In this document: piece by piece, positions 23,120-33,217 of the stretch
Numbering within the stretch: the stretch's first letter is position 1
Layout of the letters: every line of letters starts with the position of its first letter
Assembly (NCBI GenBank): GCA_958510875.1
Contig: OY294069.1
Coordinates: forward strand, 164,175,111-164,239,110
Direction: 5' to 3'
DNA: 64,000 nt
Source: Endomychus coccineus
Lineage: Eukaryota; Arthropoda; Insecta; Coleoptera; Endomychidae
Notes under the pieces: generated by a model
What the model was told of the DNA's origin: nothing
Database searches by the model: none
What the model saw: the letters and a program-made list of their open reading frames with translations, nothing else
Position numbers and translations under genes: made by a program

Positions 23120-23621
23120 CAGGGTATGATCATAAGGGGGTCCAAATTTCGTTCAGTTCTGCGCAGTTCCTAGCCGCCGCCATTTTGGCTGTGGCGCTAT
23201 CAATTCAAATGGCTCTTGTAAAATCAAAAGCTTTTAAATACAAATGGTAATAGAGTAAAAATGTTCTTTAAAGGGGGAAATATGTCTCACACGCGAATAA
23301 CTCATTTCCATTATACTTACGGTCCTTTACACTGCATTTCTCCAGCCCTGCTGCCTCTAACCACTTGTCGCGAAATTCGGCATCTTTCGGAAGAGTGTAA
23401 AATTTGACAGGACCACTATTTTCCACAAGCACTTTGTTCCGCGTTTTTCGACATGCCATTTTTTCAATCGAATTTACGCGTTTGGACTTTAAAAGTGCGG
23501 CAATTCTGTATGACTCTGTACGATGTTTTCATATCATATGACACTTGTAAACAAATATGGCGTCGGCAAGGAACGACTAATCAGAGGGAACCGAGAAAAA
23601 GCTGCGCACGATCATACCCTG
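23120..23621. mobile_element. TTAA-flanked, THAP-carrying non-autonomous element (Kolobok-like)
   Basis: Inverted ends CAGGGTATGATC at 23120 and GATCATACCCTG ending 23621, both bordered by TTAA (23116-23119 and 23622-23625). The inverted match extends outwards for another 10 bases (AGGATACAT), so the true terminus could instead be at about 23106 and 23635. Inside lies a minus-strand 63-codon frame with a THAP-like domain. Kolobok transposons combine TTAA duplications with THAP domains; that assignment is inference. Confidence 0.6.
23268..23459 (-). CDS. Short THAP-domain-like protein inside the TTAA element
   Basis: 63 codons. The central part, VKFYTLPKDAEFRDKWLEAAG, matches the conserved middle of the THAP zinc-dependent DNA-binding domain (F--LPKD---R-KW). 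The N-terminus has MACRKTRNK, where a canonical C2CH THAP would have two spaced cysteines; only one is visible, while a later FACETYF could supply the C-terminal half (CS-HF in typical THAPs). The AVPTIF box is outside the frame. It may be the first exon of a transposase gene in the parental element, retained in a deleted derivative. Probably not a functional host gene. Confidence 0.5.
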   Translation of the reverse strand: MACRKTRNKVLVENSGPVKFYTLPKDAEFRDKWLEAAGLEKCSVKDRKYNGNELFACETYFPL

Positions 23622-23740
23622 TTAAATGTATCCTGCTGAAAATAATGAACAGTGCAATTTTATATTGGATTCAACATAATTCAGATTGAATTAATTTATT
23701 TATAAGGGATATTTCAGTTAGATTATATCGATTATATTGA

Positions 23741-24525
23741 AGATATCGATTTCTCTGTTGAGATAATCACTTGTAGATAATCAAAATAGGCGAGAAGACT
23801 ATTACATCAAGGCTTATAAGCTCTCGAACGATATGTACCGGTGAATTATAAGGAAATTATACTGAAAACTAGCGAACCCGACAGACGTTGTACTGCATGA
23901 CGGTTCTGGATTAATTGTGAATTCCGAGTCTGTCGACCAATAATTCCTCTTCGTCCACGAAGACGTGGCATTGTTTTATGTACGTAACTTATATGTGTAC
24001 ACTTAATATTCACTGAAATACGACACCTGAAATATCAAAAGTAACCTAGATACCGACTGCAGCGCCATCTGCCGGGCTGATTTCTGAATCTTAACCATCC
24101 AGGGTTGGCTCTGGAGTAATTGTGAATTCCGAGTCCGTCGACAAATATTTCCTCCTCGTCCACGAAGACGTGCCACGGCCGGGCTGATTTGTGAATCTAA
24201 ACCATCCAGGGCGCCACCCAAACGCATACAAAAAAATTCATTCAAATTGGTCCAGCCGTTTAGGAGGAGTTCAATTACATACACACGTATCACGTACAGT
24301 AGAATTATATATATAAAGATATCGCTTGTATGTTGAGGTCACAGATACATTATTGAATGGATAAGTACTGTTGAAATTGGGGTTCATAAAGATTCTCGAA
24401 CGATATATACCGGTGGACTATAAGGAAATGTTACTGAAGATATAGACTTCTTGTTGTTGAGATCATCCGTAAATTATTAAATAGACCAGTATCATTCAAT
24501 TGAAGCTTATAAGAAAAATCATAAA
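23741..24525. repeat. ~125-bp minisatellite, three units, interrupted by an insertion
   Basis: Unit 1 is 23741-23867, unit 2 24317-24437, unit 3 about 24438-24525 (partial). Shared blocks are AGATAT-G, TTGTTGAGAT-ATC, TCTCGAACGATATGTACCGG and ATAAGGAAATTATACTGAA. Units 1 and 2 are separated by the sequence 23868-24316, which is not part of the unit. Confidence 0.7.
23868..24316. mobile_element. Unclassified insertion within the minisatellite
   Basis: Starts near TAGCGAACCCGACAGACGTTG and ends in an AT repeat (ATTATATATATAAAG). It contains an internal duplication: AATTGTGAATTCCGAGTC with CGTCCACGAAGACGTG occurs at about 23918-23968 and 24118-24172. The 96-codon minus-strand frame across it is not conserved in wording with anything I recognise. 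Probably a retroelement 3' end or a Helitron-like piece; family unknown. Confidence 0.5.
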
Positions 24526-24722
24526 ATTAATACTGTACGCATTGGGTCCTCTCATTTGATACCTATTGAACAGGGGCTAATGTCGGTCGAACCCAATTTA
24601 CACTTTTTGAACGTGATTACTTATAATTTTATAATATCAACGTCAATACACGTTCTTAATATACAAGGTTCTGAATCTATTTCCTACATACAGTTTGGAA
24701 TCTCATCGATTGTTGAACTTAC

Positions 24723-24922
24723 CTCGTGAATATCGATGCCGTGATTGAGAGACCACATAGTTTGAAAGTAATCTTGCATACGCTGCTTCAACTGCTTTGG
24801 AATTTGATGTAGCACCAGGAAGTCCTTCAGATCCCTCCACTTGCTGTGGTAAAGTGAACGTCTCGAGTACATTCTTTGGATGATTGCTGTCACGTTCCCG
24901 AATACAACCGCATGCATGAGCG
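24723..24922 (-). CDS. Elk: Elk exon: end of S6 and C-linker
   Basis: 200 bp. Two bases complete the alanine of the preceding exon, then [20 protein letters not shown], the intracellular end of S6 and start of the C-linker, then [40 protein letters not shown] and IDIHE. The [14 protein letters not shown] run is almost invariant across EAG/ERG/ELK channels. The acceptor TTTTCAG precedes base 24922; the donor GTAAGT follows base 24723. The exon opens in phase 1 and closes in phase 0, fitting both neighbours. It is separated from the pore exon by the shortest visible intron (1.7 kb). Confidence 0.95.
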
Positions 24923-25189
24923 CTGAAAATCAATTGTGTGATTTCTAATATAAGTTCTAGCACGAAGTTTGAAGTGTTTATTGAAACTGATGTACTATAA
25001 TGCCTAAAGAAGATGAACATCATGAGATACAATAATAAAATTCAGAAGCAATTTTATTTTTGATGATTCTCTCGAATATTATGACTTTCCTATTCATTAC
25101 GAGTATGACTTTTATAATGAGGACCTAGGTATCACCTTTTTTATTCGTTTATAAATAAGAAATATTCCTCCTTAACCACTATAAATACT

Positions 25190-25260
25190 CTTTAAGTACT
25201 GAGGACCTTTCGGCTACCAAGTAGCCTTCATCAGAGTAAACACGCCGTTTCGTATCGTCT
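25190..25260 (+). repeat. Repeat block shared with 44425-44480, possibly Penelope 3' tail
   Basis: CTCTTTAAGTACTGAGGACC followed by TTTCGGCTACCAAGTAGCC recurs at 44.43 kb as CTGTTAAAGTACTGAGGGCC and TTTCAGCCACCAAGTAGCC. The contained hairpin GGCTACCAAGTAGCC and a following CTTCATCAGAGTAA resemble the tails often seen after Penelope-like elements. Confidence 0.5.
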
Positions 25261-26013
25261 TTTATACGAGATTTTTTGTAATTTCGTTCTTATGAAAAAA
25301 ATTAAATGTTCATTACGTTTGAATTTCATTTAGATAGTATCCAAGTCATTCTTGCCTGTTTTCCTGGAGATATAAGAGTTAACACGGAAAAGCGCCAACG
25401 TCAAGACATTTGTCAAAATATCCACATTTATATCTTAATTTTGTGATCAAAAATGAGAAAAGCAGAAGAGGTACGTTGAAGAAGTTGCAAAAGCTGTAGT
25501 GGCAAATGTTAGAATGAACCACTGTTTACAATAACAATCAGCGTCAAAAAGATGAATTTTCGTAGCTGAATTACAAAACGTATTTAAAATAATGATCTTA
25601 ACAGTTGTTGACATATTGGTAGGAAAATCAGGAGTTTTCACGGACGACAAATCAAATTTTGTCATCAGTTTTAATTGTTAAATGTTCGTAACTACCGTTT
25701 TCAACCATACGAACTCATGGATCTTTGATCTGTTATTTTCTTTATTATTCATGTGGATAAGACTTAATCTCCCAATTGAAAACTTACAATCAGAGCTGTT
25801 GTCAAAAAATGGAAGTGTACCTAACTGCACTTATAGGAGATGTGCACGTGACCATTTGCATTTGCAAGGTTAGTTCAAAATGTGAATATCTTAAAAATGG
25901 TTAGACCAAGAAACATTTTATCGCTTTCTTGCGCTTGAAAATTAACAAGAAAATGGATTATTAGAAAAAAAAATGTTTGAGGATAGTCGGAAAAGTTATG
26001 ATTCATTATTTAT
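25261..26013. other. Intron sequence, nothing recognised
   Basis: Short intron between S6 exons; no homology seen in this part. Confidence 0.5.
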
Positions 26014-26358
26014 TTGAAAAATTGTAATACACTTGGTGTTATAAAAAAAACTGTTGGAAGAAGACAAACGGAAAATTTTCCCAGTGAATTGTGGCAGGAA
26101 AGCAAAAGAAACAGATGCATCTGGTCACGGGCTATAGAGCTCACTCCTCCACAGAAGCAGATACTTCGGGACATACGAAACGATGAAGAGAAAATATTTT
26201 TGAAATATCTAAATCTCAGATTAGTCCTTCATGTACGTTGTAGCAACAACACACAATCTTATCTGATCTTCAATTTTGAGAAGGCACAGTTCAAAGTCAG
26301 ACTCTCTAAGACGACTTTCATTCCTACCAAAACTATTATGCATGGAATGAATGAATAA
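26014..26358 (+). other. Open frame of 114 codons, unrecognised
   Basis: A plus-strand frame with relatively balanced composition for about 80 residues (for example KRNRCIWSRAIELTPPQKQI and LRDIRNDEEKIFLKYLNL), inside the 1.7-kb Elk intron and antisense to the gene. I recognise no domain. It has no neighbour of similar type. It could be a transposon remnant or a chance frame; I would not annotate it as a gene without expression or homology. Confidence 0.2.
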
Positions 26359-26611
26359 ATTTTGCATGGAACAAAAATAAATGTAGGAATAATATAATAT
26401 ATTGCCAATTGTTTCATCCCACGCCTACCTATTGGATGAGTTATTAGGCATATTAAGCAGTTGTTATCTAATTTACCACTGTGTGGTAAATCGATTACCA
26501 ATACATTGCTGTTTTTGTTAAAACCTGAGTTTCATGAACAATTCAATTCGTGATGAATTTAAACATAATCATACATAAAATGAGCTACAATAAGCGGAAT
26601 GGAATACTTAC

Positions 26612-26794
26612 CACCTATTAACATAACACAGATACTGAAAATTTTCTCACTAGTTGTATTGGCACTGACATTTCCGAATCCAACGCTTGTTAAACTTGAA
26701 CATGTGAAATACAGGGCTGTTACATAGGCATCCGTGTTTGATAGTAGAGTTACGTTGAATAATTTCAGTCTTTCTGCGAGGTTATGTATCCAAC
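26612..26794 (-). CDS. Elk: Elk exon: turret, pore helix, selectivity filter, S6
   Basis: 183 bp and too short for a simple frame search. Two bases complete a glycine, then [19 protein letters not shown] (turret), [20 protein letters not shown] (pore helix and filter), [20 protein letters not shown] (S6 start). SVGFGN is the KCNH-type variant of the K+ channel signature (GFG instead of GYG). The acceptor is TTACAG before base 26794 and the donor GTAAGTATT follows base 26612; the last base G forms alanine with the next exon. Phases agree on both sides (B ends phase 1; D opens with two bases). Confidence 0.95.
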
Positions 26795-26921
26795 CTGTAA
26801 TTAAAAAAAATTAGAAATAACAACATTACTTAAAGTAATCTATAAATCTATCAAATATCTAAGATAAATTCGCAAAATCTCATTAAATTGTCTGTCGAAA
26901 ACCTGAAATAAATGAATAGTG

Positions 26922-27390
26922 TAATAAGGGCTTAGTACAGGTCATTTCCAATATTCAAATCAAAATTTTCTTTAGAAAATTGAAATATCTAGAAGCAAAT
27001 AACATCTAGGAGTTGCCAGATGATGCCAGATATTTTCTGTTTAGTATCAATAACTAATGTAGCTTGAGAAAAGTTAAGGAATTTCTAAAATACATATAAG
27101 ATAATTTACACCCGCTTCAAGGAGGGTGATATGATATCATAGCTTGCATGGTCAAGATGGTCTATAATTTCACACAAGTTTCTAGTTTTGAAGGAAATCA
27201 TAAACCTGTCAAGATTAATAACCAATATAGGACGGAAAATGAATGCTATCTGTGATGATTGTTAATATTAACCATCTGGAGATGCTTAGGTAGTGGTATT
27301 TTCAGGATCCACTGTAGATGTCATATGGAAGTTTTAAACTACTTTGTTTCATAAGTTACATGATCAATCAAAATGTATCACACGTAAATC
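26922..27390 (+). repeat. Dispersed non-coding repeat, copy 2 (pair with 9600-10036)
   Basis: Begins TAATAAGGGCTTAGTACAGG and ends ATGTATCACACGTAAATC, like the copy at 9.6 kb, with block-wise conservation throughout and a ~25-bp extra piece near 27340-27370. Same orientation relative to the window. Confidence 0.75.
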
Positions 27391-27938
27391 AGAGATTATG
27401 AGATAAATTAATAGAATGTCTGTGATGGATCCAATTTCTGAGATAAATGAATGAAACTTCTGATCACAAAGCATTGATACCGGAAAAAAAAATATTTTAA
27501 ATGTAAAACTCTACACATGAAATAAATCAGTTGTAAAAGATTTAACAATTCATTTTGGCGTGTCAACTTCATCAGCTCTGTTCTCCTTTATATCTCATAC
27601 CGAAAGCACGAGTATAGAACGTATCATATTATAGGAAATTGGCAAATTCTTAAGATAATTAAATATGCCTGGTTTGCTTATGTATTAAAATAAATCTTCC
27701 AAATATCTTTATAAATATGTAATATTGAGAAAGGAGAACCGTACTCCACATTCTAAAATGTTCATTTTCGTTTACTAACATAGGTGAATTCAGAATCAAT
27801 ATCAGTGATGTAAATAACACCTCCGCAAACTCCCATAATTCGCGACTACAAAACGCGCCAAAGCAGCAAGACAAAATTAAAATGGAAGGTGTTGTTCGAA
27901 TGTATCGATTTAAACATAACATCAGCTCCAGTTCTTAC
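27391..27938. other. Intron sequence, nothing recognised
   Basis: AT-rich; a minus-strand frame at 27659-27922 has no recognisable wording. Confidence 0.4.
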
Positions 27939-28446
27939 TTAGTTTTGGAATCGGTTGAACTCTGGTTGCCTTCTAGCTGGAAGGAAACACACCAAATAAA
28001 AAACTGGTGTTAATTCTGAGGCAGGTTCCTTGACAACAACAAGCCATATAGCCTTTTTCTCTTGGTATCGTTCAAGCAGAATATCCCCAATTGTCTGTTG
28101 ACGAAAGACAATTTCAGGAATGTGGCTATTAATGGCATCAATATTAAGAGGGTCCTTCCCTTGTGGATCCAAAGTACTCTTGAAGTGGCTGCTGTGGGTC
28201 GTATGCGCTCCATTAATTTTGATACCTCTACACTTGTAGTGTTTACAGCGTGATTATGCTCCCCAGTTTTCTTGTATAACTGTCCTCCGTCGGTAATAGC
28301 CCGACCTCTGCAACTCCACTTCCTAGTTTCAAATTGCACGCACTCTTAATAAATAGGTCCTTGTATACACTTGTTTGTCCTTTACTTGAGTATCCGGCGA
28401 GGACCAATTTCGAGTTTCCTTTCTTGCTTGATACACACTCCACCTT
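27939..28446 (-). pseudogene. FLYWCH-domain transposon protein (MULE-type), frameshifted
   Basis: From 28443 downwards: ECVSSKKGNSKLVLAGYSS and QTSVYKDLFIKS, then after a frameshift near 28320 WSCRGRAITDGGQLYKKTGE followed by HNHAV. The succession L-L-GY-, W-C--CRGRAIT and GEHNH is a FLYWCH zinc finger, found at the N-terminus of many Mutator-like (MULE) transposases and domesticated relatives. A second frameshift near 28170 leads into LNIDAINSHIPEIVFRQQTI, of unclear identity. At least two frameshifts make this a pseudogene or fragment. No catalytic MULE core follows. Confidence 0.6.
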
Positions 28447-29939
28447 CTCACAGGGAAACTATGAGAAGAACAATGTTTAGTAACCTCCTTTCATATGTCT
28501 AGCCGGGAATAATTACTCATTGTCATCGGGGTAGATAATCCACTTGTTATGGATACAGGTATTTCCATAAATTAGTATTAATACTTGCCTGAGAAGAAAT
28601 TGCCTACAAGGGTGAGCTTGTCTTCGGAGAAGAAGAATTGTTTTCGAAGAACTTACCTAGAACCGCAAAACTTGAATAACGAAAATTAAAAATTAATAGA
28701 TTCAGCTGTTATGGTTATATTTCAATTCACTAATGTATTTTGGCAATAACTCTGATCTCATTTGTAATATAAAGTCTTGGTTTTCATCGTTACATTTTTA
28801 TTAAATGATCAAGAAGTTTGTGTTGCGATACAGGAATTTGTAATATCACCTGTAGATGATCTTCGTTATTAAAGTTCGAGTACCTAATTTAGATCAGTTA
28901 GCTTTGATTGAATTTGAATACATCTCGAAACCATCAAAGTTCCAAAAAGTAATCTCTCAAATCGAACTTTGGAGATACAATTTACCAGTTCAAATAACTA
29001 TGGTAATTTGCCAGATTAAATATTGATACCTATCCATGCCATTCGTGGAATATGTATTTCAATTAGCGTCTTGCTTCGTTTTGCTAATCAAACGACGAGT
29101 TGAATATAAGGATACGAGAATTGAAAACGAAAAGCAATAGTCCTGTGAGTATTTACCTAATTCAACTGAGTAACCGGGATTAAACACGATATCGAAGTAA
29201 GAGATAAAGCGAATACGATCTCGGAAAGACTCTCGGTTGAGTGCAGAGGGGGTTGGGAAAACATTCGAAATGGAAAAGTAAAACTTTTGATGATGTTTCT
29301 TAATAATACATCCGAAGAAATATATCCCGAATTTAACGAAGCGAAAATTTCAAAGCATGAATAATTGTTTCTTTAAAGATGTTTCTCGTTGTCGGACTTA
29401 TTATACTCGTCGTAGAAGAATACCATAGAATTTAATCTCATTCTGTTAGCACTTGTTCCTCTTGTAGAATGCAACGATAATTGCTAATGGTCTTCCCACC
29501 TGTTGAACAGCGGGCACATTTTTTATTAACTGGTCTATACGCTATCCTTAGGTACGTAATAGTTATTTACATACCAAGGGAGGAAAGTGCATATTTTCCT
29601 CTCGCGGAGTAAAATCCAAGGGAGGAAATGCAATTTACTCTAGAGAACTGTATATAATTCTTCCTATTACCTTTTATGCCCATTTTCAAGCATGATCTTC
29701 GTATTCTTTTTCTGTTAAAATGTGACATTTGAAATCAGCTAGTCTACGTCACAGAGACTTGGCAACAAGGCGCTGTTTACAACATAGTAATTGTCGTATT
29801 TCAATGGATTTCCTGTATTTCATCATGAAAAATGTCGATGAAAAATGGAATATGAAGTTGAGGAAAATATCCTCAAGACATTTTAGATACTGTCAAGTTG
29901 GTATCTCTAAATCTTCTGCCAATTAAATATTTCGATAAA
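28447..29939. other. Intron sequence, no gene called
   Basis: AT-rich. The minus strand at about 29165-29280 has a 35-40-codon open run ending at a donor-like GTAAAT (see findings). Nothing else noted. Confidence 0.4.
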
Positions 29940-30332
29940 TCTTGGTTTCCGGATGGATTCCGCGTCACAGTAGCACGACTTGTTGTCGACTTTCAACCAT
30001 TACAGGTGGCAGGCTTGATTCTACTGGATTCTGTAGCGGTATTTATTGTAGTTCACTGCCTTTATTTCGGTGCTTAACTCCGTTCTGGCACCTGACCCTG
30101 AAGTTGTATGATCATGTGCAAAGTGGGATTTTCGGGGAAGGGGTTTCCAAATGTTGTGAAGGTCGCTTCAAGGATTTTTCGCTGATACATAGTGATTAGT
30201 GTCATACTTGTGTTCCGCAAGTGGAGATCTACTGGTGTTACGAAGCCTTGTACAGCGCTCATGTTCTTCCACACGAGTAGCTGACCTGTTTCACCAATGT
30301 AGGCTCTACCGCAAGAACAGGGAATGCTATAG
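29940..30332 (-). pseudogene. Penelope-like element: GIY-YIG endonuclease part and 3' region
   Basis: Reading down from 30332: YSIPCSCGRAYIGETGQ, the GIY-YIG signature of Penelope-like retroelements, then after a one-base shift RVEEHERCTRLRNTSRSPLA followed by EHKYDTNHYV, the second conserved block. The downstream region to 29940 is shared with 3640-3900. The N-terminal side of the domain is cut at 30332 by the palindromic MITE; its continuation is at 33376. The frameshift inside the domain and the insertion show the copy is dead. Penelope elements encode an RT followed by this endonuclease, and the order here agrees. Confidence 0.85.
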
Positions 30333-30480
30333 TAGTCCAGTCATTATAGGAGATTTTCATCGAAATTTTTGGGTACAGCTCAATTTTTGTACCAAAGTGT
30401 AGGTTTTGGTATCTGAAAACATGTGGCACTGACGCGCCTGCGCGCGCATATTAGCATTCGTCAGAATAGATATATATATA

Positions 30481-30952
30481 CGTTTTTTTGCCATTTTTTG
30501 CACAAAATGGAGAATATATCAAAATGTATGCATTTTATCGAAAAAATGAAGAGGAGTAAAGTTGTTCAGAATTAAATTTCCTATAAAAATGCATTATTTG
30601 ATTTTCCGATTTTCTTCGCAGTTTTCCCGGGCGCGGGAAATTAATTTTCCCATGATTTTCAACGTTAGTTTCTCTTTTTATTTTCATTTTACCATTCAAA
30701 CAATATTATGAAATTGTGAAACGTTTTTTTAGTATTTTATGTTATTTAAGAAAGACACGTGTGCTTGCATTTTTTGTTTCAGCCTCATGATGGAAAATTC
30801 GTGGAAAATTTTATCAACACAAATCGGAAAATCAAATAATGCATTTTTATAGGAAATTTAATTCTGAACAACTTTACTCCTCTTCATTTTTTCGATAAAA
30901 TGCATACATTTGGATATATTCTCCATTTTGTGCAAAAAATGGCAAAAAAACG
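30481..30952. mobile_element. 472-bp foldback MITE with TA target
   Basis: Terminal inverted repeats of ~135 bp: CGTTTTTTTGCCATTTTTTG at the left and its complement CAAAAAATGGCAAAAAAACG at the right, flanked by TA on both sides (30479-30480 and 30953-30954). The arms also share CATTATTTGATTTTCCGATT. No coding frame. It sits in the TA-rich centre of the palindromic MITE, directly beside the mariner element. Confidence 0.9.
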
Positions 30953-30958
30953 TATATA

Positions 30959-33217
30959 CAGGGTGTCCCAATATTGCTGGGACACAGAGCTACCACGTAT
31001 TCTAGAGGTCAAAATAAGTCGATTGAGCCCAATTTACCTGTATACCAAAATGTACCGTTTGTCCGTGAGAAGAGTTCAAAGTTTACTAAAAAAAATACAT
31101 TTTTGTATGTTGTTCCGAAGTGCTTTATACAAATTTAATGAAATTTGGTAAATGTGTATTCTAGATGATTAGCTTACTTTTAGTAATCAAAAAAACCCAA
31201 AGAAAATTGTAGAGGGGTTGGAACCACCCTCACCCCTTGGCATTTTTTCCCCCGTTTTTGTAGGGGTGGGAATACGGTTTCAAGACTTTTTTATCTGGAA
31301 GGCCTACTCATTATCTTCATTTTCTTACTCTTGTAAAAACTCCGTATTTTGCGTAGTTTTCAAGAAAAAAAATGTTTTCGCAAACACTGATAACCGATTT
31401 TCGGGTATAGGTTTAATAAAATTATTAGACACAAATTACACAATACATTTACACAAGACAAACAATAATTTTTATAACAAGTGTTCAATGTGACCTCCAC
31501 CTTCATTAATACAGAGGTCAATTCGACGTAAAAAATTGAAATGCACTCTTCTTAAAACATCGTCATTTTCTCGTAGCGCATTTACAGCATTTTGAATTCT
31601 ATTCCACAGTTGTTCGATGTTATTTATTTGAACCTCGTACACTTGTCTTTTTAATTCTCCCCAGATGAAGAAGTCACAAGGGTTTAAATCTGGAGACCGC
31701 GGAGGCCATTGAATGGGTGCTTCTTGTCCCCTACCTATCCACCTGCCACCAAATTGTTCACCAAGATATTCTCTTACTGCACGTGCAAAATGAGGTGGTG
31801 CACCATCATGCATGAAGAACGTATTTCTACGCAAGTTAAGAGGCAAGTCTTCTAATAATTCTGGCAAATTTTGTTGAAGGAAACGGAGGTAACTATCGCC
31901 ATTCAGACGATCAGGTAATCGTAACGGTCCGACTATAAATTCGCCAATAATTCCGACCCAGACATTAATTTTAAATTCACGTTGATAATGTCTACTTTTA
32001 ATGGCATGTGGATTTTCATCTGCATAAACATGATCGTTGTGTAGGTTTGTCATACCGCGACGTGTAAAACAAGACTCATCAGTAAACAAGATCTTAGTAT
32101 GGAATCCGTTGTCGACTACTCTGCGCTCCCGAATAGTTTGTAAAAAACTTAAACGTAATTCGTAGTCAGGTGGCAACAATTCTTGCACTGGCTGGATGTG
32201 AAATGGCCGAATTAATTGATCTCTAATGATTCGACTTACAGTGCTTTTTGGAATTCCAGCTTCTCGTTGCAATCTTCTAGTACTGGTATTAGGATTGTTA
32301 TCAATCATTTGAAGAACAGCTTCTTCCGCAATAGGTGTTCGAGCTTGTCGAGGTCTTCCAGCGTTAACTCTTACTGGGGTCAACCTCCCCGTTTCTCGAA
32401 GACGTCTTTCGATTCGGGCAAAAGTTTTATGGTTTGGAATTCTCCGGTTTGGATACCTCTCTTGATACACGCGAACACTTTCGCGGCAGTTACCTTGACA
32501 ATATCCAAGAACTAATAACATGTCGGTCTGTTCATTAAAAGGAAAATTCATAATTGTGGGACGTCAAAGGAACAGCAACAACAGCAATAACAATTAAACA
32601 AAAACAGTGATGACAATAAGAAATAATAAAAAAACAAGCAAAAGAGAACAAATAACTGACACATTTACTGTTAACAATAAACTATGTTTCCTGTCAAAAT
32701 CATAACATTTGGTTTTGTCTTTGTGTCCGCGGCCAACTAAATTTTGTATTACAATTTTATTAAACCTATACCCGAAAATCGGTTATCAGTGTTTGCGAAA
32801 ACATTTTTTTTCTTGAAAACTACGCAAAATACGGAGTTTTTACAAGAGTAAGAAAATGAAGATAATGAGTAGGCCTTCCAGATAAAAAAGTCTTAAAACC
32901 GTATTCCCACCCCTACAAAAATGGGGGAAAAAATGCCAAGGGGTGAGGGTGGTTCCAACCCCTCTACAATTTTCTTTGGGTTTTTTTGATTACTAAAAGT
33001 AAGCTAATCATCTAGAATACACACTTACCAAATTTCATTAAATTTGTATAAAGCACTTCGGAACAACATACAAAAATGTATTTTTTTTAGTAAACTTTGA
33101 ACTCTTCTCACGGACAAACGGTACATTTTGGTATACAGGTAAATTGGGCTCAATCGACTTATTTTGACCTCTAGAATACGTGGTAGCTCTGTGTCCCAGC
33201 AATATTGGGACACCCTG
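30959..33217 (-). mobile_element. Complete mariner/Tc1-superfamily element with ~465-bp TIRs
   Basis: Ends CAGGGTGTCCCAATATTGCT and the exact complement at the right, flanked by TA (30957-30958, 33218-33219). The inverted arms reach from 30959 to about 31425 and from about 32754 to 33217, and differ at only a few bases by eye. Between them is one intact transposase gene. Length 2259 bp. Confidence 0.93.
31472..32551 (-). CDS. Intact mariner/Tc1-superfamily transposase, 359 aa
   Basis: Single open frame from ATG to stop. The N-terminus has a helix-turn-helix pair (QTDMLLVLGYCQGNCRESVR then PNHKTFARIERRLRETGRL, a GRPRQ AT-hook-like motif, and a second HTH with STRRLQREAGIPKSTVSRII). The DDE catalytic core follows: LFTDESCFTRRG (first Asp, about residue 172), FFMHDGAPPHFA (second Asp), and WPPRSPDLNPCDFFIWG (third Asp; I count 38 residues between the last two). 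The C-terminus ends RRIDLCINEGGGHIEHLL. No stop or frameshift, and the terminal repeats are well preserved, so this copy may be mobilisable; activity cannot be judged from sequence. It is in an Elk intron in the same orientation as the gene. Confidence 0.92.
   Translation of the reverse strand: MNFPFNEQTDMLLVLGYCQGNCRESVRVYQERYPNRRIPNHKTFARIERRLRETGRLTPVRVNAGRPRQARTPIAEEAVLQMIDNNPNTSTRRLQREAGIPKSTVSRIIRDQLIRPFHIQPVQELLPPDYELRLSFLQTIRERRVVDNGFHTKILFTDESCFTRRGMTNLHNDHVYADENPHAIKSRHYQREFKINVWVGIIGEFIVGPLRLPDRLNGDSYLRFLQQNLPELLEDLPLNLRRNTFFMHDGAPPHFARAVREYLGEQFGGRWIGRGQEAPIQWPPRSPDLNPCDFFIWGELKRQVYEVQINNIEQLWNRIQNAVNALRENDDVLRRVHFNFLRRIDLCINEGGGHIEHLL

Noticed and set aside
23268..23459. Independent host THAP gene
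   Set aside because: The frame sits between inverted transposon ends and lacks a complete C2CH set, so it is better explained as part of a mobile element.
26014..26358. Nested gene in the short Elk intron
   Set aside because: Kept only as an unrecognised open frame; no domain, start context or second exon supports a gene.
30900..31493. Open frames (83 and 91 codons) in the mariner left arm, and their mirror copies at 33025-33271
   Set aside because: They lie in the non-coding terminal inverted repeats; the same peptide appears on both arms because the DNA is inverted, not because it is a gene.
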